Assembly: GCA_965205545.1 (NCBI GenBank)
Contig: OZ242170.1
Span: forward strand, 2,294,001-2,358,000
From: Bin55 sp965205545
Lineage (GTDB): Bacteria > Pseudomonadota > Gammaproteobacteria > Pseudomonadales > Azotimanducaceae
Direction of reading: 5' to 3'
DNA length: 64,000 bases
Below the pieces are notes generated by a model that worked only from the letters and a program-made list of their open reading frames with translations, did no database searches and had not been told where the DNA came from. Position numbers and translations under genes: made by a program. Below, piece by piece: positions 1-7,797 of the stretch. Positions within the stretch are counted from its first letter, which is position 1; each line of letters starts with the position of its first letter.

Positions 1-420
1 CGATGCGCCGGACACCACTCCCACTCGGTCGAGGTCGCTGTCCATGGATGCAACTACGGTCAAATCCACTAGAACCAGCAAGAGAACGGGCGCTTCGACG
101 AGCTGTGTCACATAGGACGGGGCAAGATTGGCGGCGTCAATTTGTGCTTGGGTAACCTGACTTGGATGGATTGTGTTAAACGGATTCTCTCCGGCCGCGA
201 CCTGTGCACGGTAGCGACTCATGACAGCCGTGATGAAAGGAACCAAGTCTTGCCGCTTGGCCTCGTCTCGTATCACTATGACCTTCCAGCCCTGCCTGTT
301 GCCTCCACTGGGAGCAAATCGCGCATTGTCCAGTATGCGAGCAAGAACCTCGTCTGGCACATCGTCGGTTGTAAATTCGCGGGCAGCGAAGGTGGTTCGC
401 ATTGCTTCGTAAAGGTCCAT
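1..420 (-). CDS. Nitroreductase family protein (3' end missing)
   Basis: I read this reading frame directly on the minus strand; it begins with ATG at 418-420 and stays open to the window edge, giving about 140 residues. The N-terminus has the nitroreductase pattern: AMRTTFAAREF, then ARFAPSGGNRQGWKV, the flavin-binding S-G-G-N-x-Q segment of this fold. These enzymes use FMN and NAD(P)H to reduce nitro-compounds, quinones or related substrates in the cytoplasm; the substrate cannot be told. It lies about 120 bases downstream of the GPH symporter gene on the same strand, so it may be the last gene of the pnt-symporter transcription unit. The C-terminal part is outside the window. Family call is firm, function open. 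Confidence 0.85.
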   Translation of the reverse strand, partial: MDLYEAMRTTFAAREFTTDDVPDEVLARILDNARFAPSGGNRQGWKVIVIRDEAKRQDLVPFITAVMSRYRAQVAAGENPFNTIHPSQVTQAQIDAANLAPSYVTQLVEAPVLLLVLVDLTVVASMDSDLDRVGVVSGAS

Positions 421-539
421 GTCAGGAGATTTCCCTTCGTTCTAGTTCAAAAGCTGGTTCGACATCAGTGCGGAGCATATCAAGCGGAAAGTTGGGTTTG
501 TGGGATTACTTAGAATTCCCATCGCAATGGAGGAATTTT

Positions 540-1970
540 TTATTCCGCGGCTGCGCTACTTTCCTTTCGTAGGGCCAATTGCTCCAAATTGGTGGTGTGA
601 TCCCTTCGGCCGATCCGATACAACCAAACCAGCACTATTGCCACTAGATTCAGTCCGCACCAAAGCGGAAGAAAGAGCATAGCGAGATTCACGCGGTGAG
701 CAATGGTCATGTCTGCTGCGGATACCACCGTATCCATCCCAACGAAGGTCAAGATTAGTCCGGCAGAGAGAATTCCTCCTGCCGAAATGGCCTTTGAACC
801 AAATGCCCGTGTTGCAAAGAACAGTCCTTCCGATCGGCGTGTAGTGCTGATTTCACTGTCCTCCACGACATCGGCCATCATGGAGTCCATCATCATGGCT
901 CCGACAATGATGCAAGCGACTTCGACCACGATGAACGTGGTGTAAATTGCGAGCGACAGACCGCTTCCAAGTGGCGGCCAATAGCCCGTGAGAAGCAGGA
1001 TGTAGGGAATTGGAAAGAGCGCTATGTAGGTAAGTGTCGTGTAGATTGCGGCACGTTTCTTCTCAAGTTTCCTGCCCAATAGCGGCCCGAGAAAATAGGC
1101 GAGGATTGGAGCGATAAGCACCGCAATGGCTGTAATGCCGATCTGCACCTCGTTGAATCCGAAAAAGAACCTCGTGTTGTAGATGTATAGAGCCGTACTG
1201 AGTCCTCCTGCAATGCCGCTTACCAATCCGTAGCCAAACAACGTCGCGAAGTTTCGATTGCGCAACGACTGAATCATCTGCTGGAATTCGCGCCAGATTT
1301 CGGACACGCGGAAGCTCTCGCTAGGCTGAGGCAAGGTCATCGCGTACCGTTGCGTTCCCAAAGACGAAATGATGATGGTCAACGCGATGGCTACTGCCCC
1401 TACCGTGGAGAAGATCTTGTAGCCCGTATGGGAATCCAATCCGTACACGCCCACCCAAAACAGGAAATTGATGCAGTGAATGCCGTTTCCGCCGTACCAG
1501 CCCAGTGTTTGACGCAGAGCCAGCCACCTGCTCCTTCTGTCGTAGTCGGATTCAAGTTCGGGAAGTTGCGCCACGGATGGAACTTCGACCAGCGTAGTGC
1601 CAGTGCGAATCACGATGGCTAGCACGAGGAGATACCAAAACCCATTGGATTCGTTGATCTCGATCGGAGGATTGAAGACTAGCCAGAAAGAAAGGGGGAA
1701 AATGAGAAGCGACGCATACATGAAGGGATGGCGTCGCCCGAGACGCGATTTAGTCTTGTCCGACCAATGGCCGAGAATTAAGTCAGACGCAGCGTCCCAC
1801 AAAACTGCTATGCCAATGGCCATTGCAGCGCTGGCAGCGGGAATGCCAAGAACGCGCGTGGCAAAGACTAGCAGCAGGTAACTGAAGGCATAGTTCTTGA
1901 TGCCGAAGGCAATGGACGCTGAACCGTAGAACCAATGGAGGGGATTGCGTTCAAGCAGTCCTTTAGACAT
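540..1970 (-). CDS. GPH-family (MFS_2) sugar:cation symporter
   Basis: A 476-residue membrane protein with about 12 hydrophobic segments. Near residue 67 it carries GHWSDKTKSRLGRRHP, the cytoplasmic loop between helices 2 and 3 that marks the glycoside-pentoside-hexuronide:cation symporters (MelB-like MFS_2). Such carriers import sugars or glycosides with Na+ or H+. Length fits the family. Translation starts at ATG 1970, 48 bases after the pntB stop, so it probably shares the pnt transcript; the link with transhydrogenase is unusual and may simply be positional. The substrate cannot be predicted from sequence alone. Confidence 0.85.
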   Translation of the reverse strand: MSKGLLERNPLHWFYGSASIAFGIKNYAFSYLLLVFATRVLGIPAASAAMAIGIAVLWDAASDLILGHWSDKTKSRLGRRHPFMYASLLIFPLSFWLVFNPPIEINESNGFWYLLVLAIVIRTGTTLVEVPSVAQLPELESDYDRRSRWLALRQTLGWYGGNGIHCINFLFWVGVYGLDSHTGYKIFSTVGAVAIALTIIISSLGTQRYAMTLPQPSESFRVSEIWREFQQMIQSLRNRNFATLFGYGLVSGIAGGLSTALYIYNTRFFFGFNEVQIGITAIAVLIAPILAYFLGPLLGRKLEKKRAAIYTTLTYIALFPIPYILLLTGYWPPLGSGLSLAIYTTFIVVEVACIIVGAMMMDSMMADVVEDSEISTTRRSEGLFFATRAFGSKAISAGGILSAGLILTFVGMDTVVSAADMTIAHRVNLAMLFLPLWCGLNLVAIVLVWLYRIGRRDHTTNLEQLALRKESSAAAE

Positions 1971-2018
1971 TATTGAATTCCTGCGCTAGCGGTGGGCCAG
2001 TCCATAGGAGGTGGCTTG

Positions 2019-3380
2019 CTAGCCTTTGAACTCGGAGATCATGGAGGATATGGATGCCTTGGCGTCGCCGAACAACATGCGGGTATTGGAGCCAAAGAAT
2101 AGCGGATTGTCGATTCCCGCGAACCCAGACGCCATGGTCCTCTTGAGCACGAACACTGTCTTCGCCCGATCGACATTGATGATGGGCATCCCGTAAATTG
2201 GACTGTTCTCGTCGGTTCTGGCAGCTGGATTCACCACGTCGTTGGCCCCAATCACAACGGCCACATCGATGGATTCCAGCCGTGGATTGATGTCGTCCAT
2301 TTCTATGAGCTGGTCATAGGATACGTTGGCTTCTGCCAGCAGTACGTTCATATGTCCAGGCATGCGTCCAGCAACGGGGTGAATGGCATAGGACACTTCC
2401 GTTCCGTGGTCCTCAAGCAATTCTCCAAGTTCGCAGAGTACATGCTGCGCTTGAGCGACAGCCATTCCGTACCCGGGAACGAAAGCAACCGATGAAGCTG
2501 CTTCTAGTATCAGCGTAGCGTCTTCGGCTGAAATGGGGTTGACTTCGCCATCAACCTTGGTTGTCGATTTCGCCGCACCAAACCCGCTGAAAAGCACATT
2601 CGGCAGCGACCGGTTCATGGCCTTGCACATGATGTTCGTAAGAATGAGTCCCGCTGCTCCGACCAGGGAACCCGAGACAATCAATATGACATTGTTGATG
2701 GCGAACCCGGCGGCGCATGCGGCTAGTCCCGAGTAGCTGTTGAGCAGCGAAATGACAACCGGCATGTCGGCACCGCCAATGGGTATGACAGCCATGATTC
2801 CCAGCAGCAGAGCCAAGCCAATGACAGCGTACAGATAGGGCGAGTCGCTCGCCGGTTCGAGCACGAACATCACCACGCAAACGACGAGAGCGATGAGGAT
2901 TGCCGAATTGACGAATCGCTGTCCCGCAAATACAAGAGCTCGGCTTGTGATGGATTCCGATAGCTTGCCCCAAGCGATCGCGCTGCCGGAGAAGGTCATT
3001 CCTCCAATCACCATGGAAATCATGGCGGTTATCGAAATAAAGAGTTCTACAGAGCCGAAGAGGGCTACCCATCCGACCAAAAGGCTCGCACCTCCGCCCA
3101 AGCCGTTGAATACGGCGACCATCTCTGGCATCGCCGTCATGGCGATTAGTCTGGATGCAGCTAGCCCCACGACTATTCCAATTGCGGCTCCCACCAGAAT
3201 CCAATTCCAGGAAACGATGTCGTAGGACAGAAGCGTGGCCACGATTGCAATGAGCATTCCAATAGCGGACAGCAAATTGCCCCTTCGAGCTGTTGATGGC
3301 TTGCCCAGCAGCTTCAAGCCAAGCACGAAGAACGCTGCGGCGAAAATGTACGCGGCGTTTATGTAGACGTTGCCCAGCAA
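2019..3380 (-). CDS. pntB: NAD(P) transhydrogenase subunit beta
   Basis: This 453-residue protein is the membrane plus NADP(H)-binding subunit of proton-translocating transhydrogenase, which makes NADPH from NADH using the proton gradient. The first ~270 residues are a bundle of hydrophobic helices. The C-terminal domain III has the hallmark VPGYGMAVAQAQH, then HPVAGRMPGHMNVLLAEA, GANDVVNPAA and GFAGIDNPLFF, all contacts for NADP. The start appears to be TTG at 3380, with AGGA placed about 9 bases upstream; no in-frame ATG or GTG lies nearby. It follows pntAB by 51 bases and forms a normal pntAA-pntAB-pntB operon. Confidence 0.95.
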   Translation of the reverse strand: MLGNVYINAAYIFAAAFFVLGLKLLGKPSTARRGNLLSAIGMLIAIVATLLSYDIVSWNWILVGAAIGIVVGLAASRLIAMTAMPEMVAVFNGLGGGASLLVGWVALFGSVELFISITAMISMVIGGMTFSGSAIAWGKLSESITSRALVFAGQRFVNSAILIALVVCVVMFVLEPASDSPYLYAVIGLALLLGIMAVIPIGGADMPVVISLLNSYSGLAACAAGFAINNVILIVSGSLVGAAGLILTNIMCKAMNRSLPNVLFSGFGAAKSTTKVDGEVNPISAEDATLILEAASSVAFVPGYGMAVAQAQHVLCELGELLEDHGTEVSYAIHPVAGRMPGHMNVLLAEANVSYDQLIEMDDINPRLESIDVAVVIGANDVVNPAARTDENSPIYGMPIINVDRAKTVFVLKRTMASGFAGIDNPLFFGSNTRMLFGDAKASISSMISEFKG

Positions 3381-3431
3381 GATGTTGGTCCTAGTCTGCT
3401 AGCAGTCGGAGATTGATTGGATTGGGAGGGT

Positions 3432-3725
3432 TTATTTCTTCGCTCCTCGTTTCTTGAACATTCCCAGCATGCGGTCGGTAACGAGGTAGCCTCCCACGAC
3501 GTTTGTGGTCGCGAAGGCGACGGCTATCACTCCCAACACTGTTGCCAAGAGGGGCGAGCCCGCACCTGCACCTGCTGCAAGCAAAGCTCCGACCAAGGTT
3601 ATGCCCGAAATGGCGTTTGCTCCAGACATCAGGGGTGTGTGGAGAGTCGAAGGTACCTTTGAGATCAGTTCGAATCCCAAAAAGATGGACAGAACGAGAA
3701 TAAGTGCGAGAAATATGACTTCCAC
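3432..3725 (-). CDS. pntAB: NAD(P) transhydrogenase subunit alpha part 2
   Basis: A 97-residue protein with three strongly hydrophobic stretches and the motif LHTPLMSGANAISGI, which identifies the membrane segment of the alpha subunit when it is encoded separately from the NAD-binding part. It ends in a basic tail (MFKKRGAKK). Together with PntAA and PntB it forms the inner-membrane transhydrogenase. It starts with ATG 17 bases after the pntAA stop. The split alpha subunit is the arrangement found in many bacteria other than Escherichia coli. Confidence 0.95.
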   Translation of the reverse strand: MEVIFLALILVLSIFLGFELISKVPSTLHTPLMSGANAISGITLVGALLAAGAGAGSPLLATVLGVIAVAFATTNVVGGYLVTDRMLGMFKKRGAKK

Positions 3726-3742
3726 TGGCTAACTGCGCTCCT

Positions 3743-4861
3743 TTACTGTGGTTTGTGAAGAACTTGCCCGTCTCGTGTAATCACGCATGCCTTGACAATA
3801 TCGTTTTCAGGGTCAAGATTGAATGTGTTGGTGTCTTCGACACGAAACTCCCTAATGAAATGGAGCAGATTGGATGAATACATTTCGCTTGCGTGGGTCG
3901 CCACATGGGAGGGCAGATTACCAAAGCCAATCACGCGAACTCCGTCGATATCGACCACTTTGTTGATAACGGATCCTTCGACATTTCCTCCCGATTCGAC
4001 CGCCATGTCCACAACTACGCTGGTAGCGTCCATCGCCTTCACCATGTCCCGCGTCACAATGCGCGGAGCAGGTCTGCCGAACACTTGCGCCGTGGTGATC
4101 ACGACATCCGACCTCGCTATGACTGCTGCCATGCCTTGCTGCTGCATCTCAATTTGCTCGGGAGTGAGCTCTCGTGCGTAGCCCTGTTCGGTTTGTTTGG
4201 TTTCGCCGATATCGATATCGACGAATTTTGCGCCGAGCGATCGGACCTCCTCTGCGACCACCGGTCGCGTGTCAAAAGCTTCTATGCGAGCTCCAAGACG
4301 ATGTGCCGTGGCTATCGCTTGAAGCCCTGCAACGCCTGCCCCTATCACAAAGACGCGGGCGGGCGAGATAGTACCTGCGGGCGTCATCATCATTGGAAAG
4401 ATGCGTGGCAGATGGTGAGCTGCAGTAACCGTGGCAGCGTAACCAGCAAGGCTTGCTTGCGACGAGAGAGCGTCCATTTTTTGGGCGCGTGTGGACCGGG
4501 GAACCATTTCCAGAGAGACCGCCATCACTCCCCGGCGCGCCATGGCTCCAACAAGCTCAGTTTCCTGGAATGGATCCAAGAAGCTGATATGAACGGCTCC
4601 CTCCCTCAAATCGGCTATCGTTTCAGCTTCAGGACGGCGAACATGCAATGCTATATCCGCTCGGTTCAGTAGCGTGGGAGCCTCGTCTTCTAAAGTAGCT
4701 CCGGCATCGGCGTACGCTTGATCAGAGAAGCCAGCGCTGCTGCCAATTCCCGATTGAACGCTTACTTCAAAGCCGTCGCTAACAAGCTGCTCTACGCTAT
4801 CGGGAACAAGAGCCGCACGAAGTTCGCCAATCGACGATTCTCGGGTGGCAACAACATGCAT
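3743..4861 (-). CDS. pntAA: NAD(P) transhydrogenase subunit alpha part 1
   Basis: This 372-residue soluble protein is the NAD(H)-binding domain I. It shows the alanine dehydrogenase/transhydrogenase N-terminal fold (MHVVATRESSIGELRAALVP) and the Rossmann segment VFVIGAGVAGLQAIATAHRLGA, followed by EAFDTRPVVAEEVRSLGA. The region SLGAKFVDIDIGETKQTEQGYA is the flexible loop that contacts domain III. It is the first gene of the pnt operon; about 250 bases separate it from the divergent membrane-protein gene, which leaves room for two divergent promoters. I saw no sign of damage. Confidence 0.95.
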   Translation of the reverse strand: MHVVATRESSIGELRAALVPDSVEQLVSDGFEVSVQSGIGSSAGFSDQAYADAGATLEDEAPTLLNRADIALHVRRPEAETIADLREGAVHISFLDPFQETELVGAMARRGVMAVSLEMVPRSTRAQKMDALSSQASLAGYAATVTAAHHLPRIFPMMMTPAGTISPARVFVIGAGVAGLQAIATAHRLGARIEAFDTRPVVAEEVRSLGAKFVDIDIGETKQTEQGYARELTPEQIEMQQQGMAAVIARSDVVITTAQVFGRPAPRIVTRDMVKAMDATSVVVDMAVESGGNVEGSVINKVVDIDGVRVIGFGNLPSHVATHASEMYSSNLLHFIREFRVEDTNTFNLDPENDIVKACVITRDGQVLHKPQ

Positions 4862-5108
4862 GCGGGAGCTGGATCAACCGTGGGGAGAAGTCGGCATAAG
4901 TTAGCGAGTGACGGGTGGAAAGTCAAGTGTTTAAGTCGTACGAAACAGGCGGGCGCACACAGTGTCTGACAGGTCCTAGAGCGCTTGTTAGCACCGAGCA
5001 CCCATCAGGGATGTACTGTTCTTCAATTTGATTGCTTGTGTGGCCTAACTTCCACAGAATGTGGTAGCGTATGACTGCCGAAAACACATGAGTACCTAAA
5101 GCCCGCAG

Positions 5109-5756
5109 ATGATCCGTCTGGCTAGGATATTGGTCTCTCCGCGTCAAGTCCTCGACGGGATGCGAGACAAAGCGACCTTTGCTTTACCGTTGTGGTCGAT
5201 CCTCATTGTCGCCTTTGTCTGCCTGTTGCTGATATTCGTCAACTATGACGATGTGACAGCGGGAGTCTTGCAGGACGACGGCACCGTGATGCGCGAAGTG
5301 GACCCTCAACTAGTATTTTTTCTGGGTACGGGGGCAGTTGTCGTGTGGGCTTGGAGTTCGATCTTGTCGGTTTGCCTGTTGCTGGTTTGGGCAAGCTATT
5401 ACTGGGTCGCAGGGAAGGTGCTCAGAGTCGACGTTGGTTGGCGGAACTGGTTTGGATTTGCTTGCTGGACCGCTGTTCCGGGAATATTGGGTTCGGTCGC
5501 AGACTTGTTTGTCGCTAAACTCGGGGGTCCCAATCCTCCCATCACATTCTCTTCACTTCCGGGGATGATAGGTTGGTTCGGGACAACGCATTTCGAAGTC
5601 TATTGGATTCCCTTTTCTTTGGTTTGGACACTCTACATTGCCGTCAATGGGATCATGAGTTGGACTCAAAAGAGCCTATTGACCAGTTTGGCAATCGTCA
5701 CGCCAACCATTGTGCTCGCGGCGCTGCAACCGATTGCGTTAGAGGCACTCTCCTAA
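5109..5756 (+). CDS. YIP1-family-like membrane protein
   Basis: A 215-residue protein with five hydrophobic segments after a short amphipathic N-terminus (RILVSPRQVLDGMRDKATFALPL). The pattern of a leading P-x-x-x-L-D/x-M-R helix, an early transmembrane helix, and conserved tryptophan/glycine-rich helices resembles bacterial YIP1 (PF04893) proteins, inner-membrane proteins with no settled role. It stands alone, divergent from pntAA. Family assignment is by overall shape and so is tentative. Confidence 0.6.
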   Translation: MIRLARILVSPRQVLDGMRDKATFALPLWSILIVAFVCLLLIFVNYDDVTAGVLQDDGTVMREVDPQLVFFLGTGAVVVWAWSSILSVCLLLVWASYYWVAGKVLRVDVGWRNWFGFACWTAVPGILGSVADLFVAKLGGPNPPITFSSLPGMIGWFGTTHFEVYWIPFSLVWTLYIAVNGIMSWTQKSLLTSLAIVTPTIVLAALQPIALEALS

Positions 5757-6193
5757 ATTGCCAGTTGCTCGTTTGACGACGCTACTCCAATGACTCTTTC
5801 GTCTCGCCTGATAGGCGCGAGAAGTTCTTTCGGCGCATTGCATGCCGTTCCTCAATCGAGATCTGGAAGGTAAATCCATCTCTATGGGTTCAAGAGACGC
5901 ACCTAAATTGGTGTGTTGGCTTTCCTGAAACGACGTGTCTCACGCAGCAGGATTCGTACCAGTCTGCGAAATTAGCATGCGCCAGTCCACGGAGAGTACA
6001 TTCCTGCATTGTCTAGTCGAATTAATTGTGGCTCGTCAAGGTCGTAGACTACAGCGACAACTTGCTGGATTCGCGAAGCAAGCACTCGACACTAACCCGA
6101 TGTTTGATCTCGGTTTTGCAGGGTGTTAGCTCGATCTGCCGAGTACAAGAAGTGTCTCATTACACAACTCATTCGACAGAAATTACGTGCCGC
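5757..6193. other. Intergenic stretch without recognised gene
   Basis: This 437-base stretch lies between two converging genes. Short open frames exist on the plus strand (for example 5935-6129), but none shows a ribosome-binding site, a plausible domain or protein-like composition. I see no RNA gene or long repeat. Confidence 0.6.
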
Positions 6194-6799
6194 TCAATCC
6201 ATTTTGGACGACATTTGATCAATAATGTCTCTTGCTTTGCGATGGGTTGCTCTTACCACAACAAATACTACGGGCGAAATAACTGGCAAAGCTAACAATG
6301 CACGACTTCTCGCTTGGAGCGATGTCAAGTTGAATCCTAAGAAATCGTCAAGAATTGCAAAGTAAAGCCATAACACTGCGCTAGCGATCAAAACCACAAG
6401 GGTAATGGAAATCGTCCGGTTGTACCACTTCAAGAGGGCTTGTCTTTGCGATGTAATGAATCTTTGAACAGTATGCTTTTGTTTCATTCGCCGGACGTAG
6501 ATCTTACTGATCGGAACTGTAAGAGCGAGCAGGACGAAGCAGGCAATTGGCAAGAAGAGGGCGTACTCCATATCGTCAAATAGAGCGTCTTCCCACCCTT
6601 GGAAATAGAAGTCCAAGGCAACCATTGCAAATATCGAAAACAAGAGTGAGATACTCAAGCCAAGTAGATAGCACCGAATGAATTTCTCTGCTCCGTCAAC
6701 GAACGTGTCAGACCACTCCGCAGAAGCATTGCGTTCGTCGGTGAGATTGGAAGATGGTGCTCGGTAGGGATTGTCGGATTGCTCGCGTTGTTTGCTCAA
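6194..6799 (-). CDS. Hypothetical four-helix membrane protein
   Basis: A 201-residue protein starting with TTG at 6799. The polar N-terminus contains NPYRAPSS, a short motif found at the start of many small bacterial membrane proteins of unknown function. Four hydrophobic segments follow, at about residues 42-68, 79-100, 126-150 and 165-185. No catalytic motif is visible. It faces the preceding YIP1-like gene tail to tail. Function unknown. Confidence 0.6.
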   Translation of the reverse strand: MSKQREQSDNPYRAPSSNLTDERNASAEWSDTFVDGAEKFIRCYLLGLSISLLFSIFAMVALDFYFQGWEDALFDDMEYALFLPIACFVLLALTVPISKIYVRRMKQKHTVQRFITSQRQALLKWYNRTISITLVVLIASAVLWLYFAILDDFLGFNLTSLQARSRALLALPVISPVVFVVVRATHRKARDIIDQMSSKMD

Positions 6800-6959
6800 A
6801 TTCAGATGTCCAAAGCAAATTCACGTGCAGGCCAGAGGCTTGTTTGCACTAAACCATTCTAATTTTTCTTTTTTGTGTAGCTGATTCTTGCACAATCGAT
6901 GCCTCGAAACTCGCGGGTTCGAAGTCTCAACTAAGTGCGAGAGGGCACCGAATAAGCGC

Positions 6960-7038
6960 TAGCCAGCGACTCGGAACGGCCCGTCGCCAAAGGACGCAAC
7001 CACCTTAGGGTGGCAGGTGAAGATGGGTTGGCTGGTTA
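6960..7038 (+). ncRNA. Possible structured RNA (GEMM-like fold), unconfirmed
   Basis: Within a 456-base gap, an 8-bp helix (6960-6967 with 7031-7038, one G-U pair) encloses two hairpins: 6966-6987 (GCGAC/GTCGC stem) and 7000-7013 (CCACC/GGTGG stem with a TTAG loop). The linker between them reads AAAGGACGCAA, and GGGTTGGC precedes the closing strand. Two hairpins joined by GGACGCAA and closed by a helix near GGGUUG-C is the layout of the cyclic di-GMP-I (GEMM) riboswitch. The match is partial: the tetraloop and receptor are not clear and the next plus-strand gene starts 217 bases later. The rest of 6800-7255 shows nothing recognisable. Confidence 0.25.
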
Positions 7039-7255
7039 GACAAAACGAGCCGAGTTGCTTCTTGTCGTTTGGGGGACGCGCGTCCGCATGCCCGGCTGCT
7101 GGGCTCTGAACAGAACACCGCTAGCGACATTGGATCCGAACTCTAGTTACACGGCACATATTTTTCATAGAATCAACTGTGTGCAGTTCTCGGTGACCTG
7201 CAGGTCACCCCACTCACACAATGCAGCCCGTTTTCGAGCTTGAGGTAAGCCAGCA

Positions 7256-7777
7256 ATGAGTATGTCGGATTCGACGTCAACATTGGAAGATAAACTGAAG
7301 TTTGGTGTAGCAGGTCCAATCATCATCTATGGCCTATTTTTCGCTGGACTACTTAGCGCCATTCTGCCAATAGTAGGTGTAGTACTTGCATATTTTCTAC
7401 GAAAGGATGCGCAAGGTTATTTGCGATCTCATTTTGGTTACTTGATTCGCACTTTCTGGATTGCTTTTGCAATATATGTTGCATTTTTTGTAGTAGTTTC
7501 CGTTGTATTTCTTGCATCTTTTAATAGTTTTTATTCCTTGGGGTCGTCGGGTTCTTCATTAACTTCATTCAATCTAAACCTATTCGGTACTAGTTTCAAT
7601 ATGTTAAGCGAAAGTGGCATCAATTTCTCTTCAGGTCTCGTAATATTCATAGTATTGATAGTTTTGTTTACTTTAGCATTCTTTATTTGGTATTTGGTTC
7701 GACTTGCAAAAGGCGTACGGGCACTCTATCTGGGAAGAGATGCGCCTGGATTTGATAGATATCTAAGCGATTCTTAG
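7256..7777 (+). CDS. DUF4870-like membrane protein
   Basis: A 173-residue protein with four hydrophobic segments. Residues around 45-75 (AYFLRKDAQGYLRSHFGYLIRTF) match the typical DUF4870 core, in which a helix ends before a charged stretch and S-H-F-x-x-x-I-R-T. Such proteins sit in the inner membrane and have no known function. A GAGG lies upstream of the ATG at 7256. Its bases are visibly more AT-rich than those of the solenoid gene beginning 21 bases after its stop, so the two may have different histories although they could be co-transcribed. Confidence 0.7.
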   Translation: MSMSDSTSTLEDKLKFGVAGPIIIYGLFFAGLLSAILPIVGVVLAYFLRKDAQGYLRSHFGYLIRTFWIAFAIYVAFFVVVSVVFLASFNSFYSLGSSGSSLTSFNLNLFGTSFNMLSESGINFSSGLVIFIVLIVLFTLAFFIWYLVRLAKGVRALYLGRDAPGFDRYLSDS

Positions 7778-7797
7778 TTCTGCACAAGACCCTGCCT

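Noticed and set aside
2551..3204. 217-codon open frame on the minus strand inside pntB
   Set aside because: It is a frame-shifted shadow of the well-supported pntB gene and is rich in Arg, Cys and His as such shadows are.
3893..4672. 259-codon plus-strand open frame opposite pntAA
   Set aside because: Antisense shadow of a highly conserved gene; no domain-like pattern.
6915..6935. GGGTTCGAAG resembles a tRNA T-loop
   Set aside because: The flanking bases cannot form the five-base-pair T-stem and no acceptor or anticodon arm could be placed.
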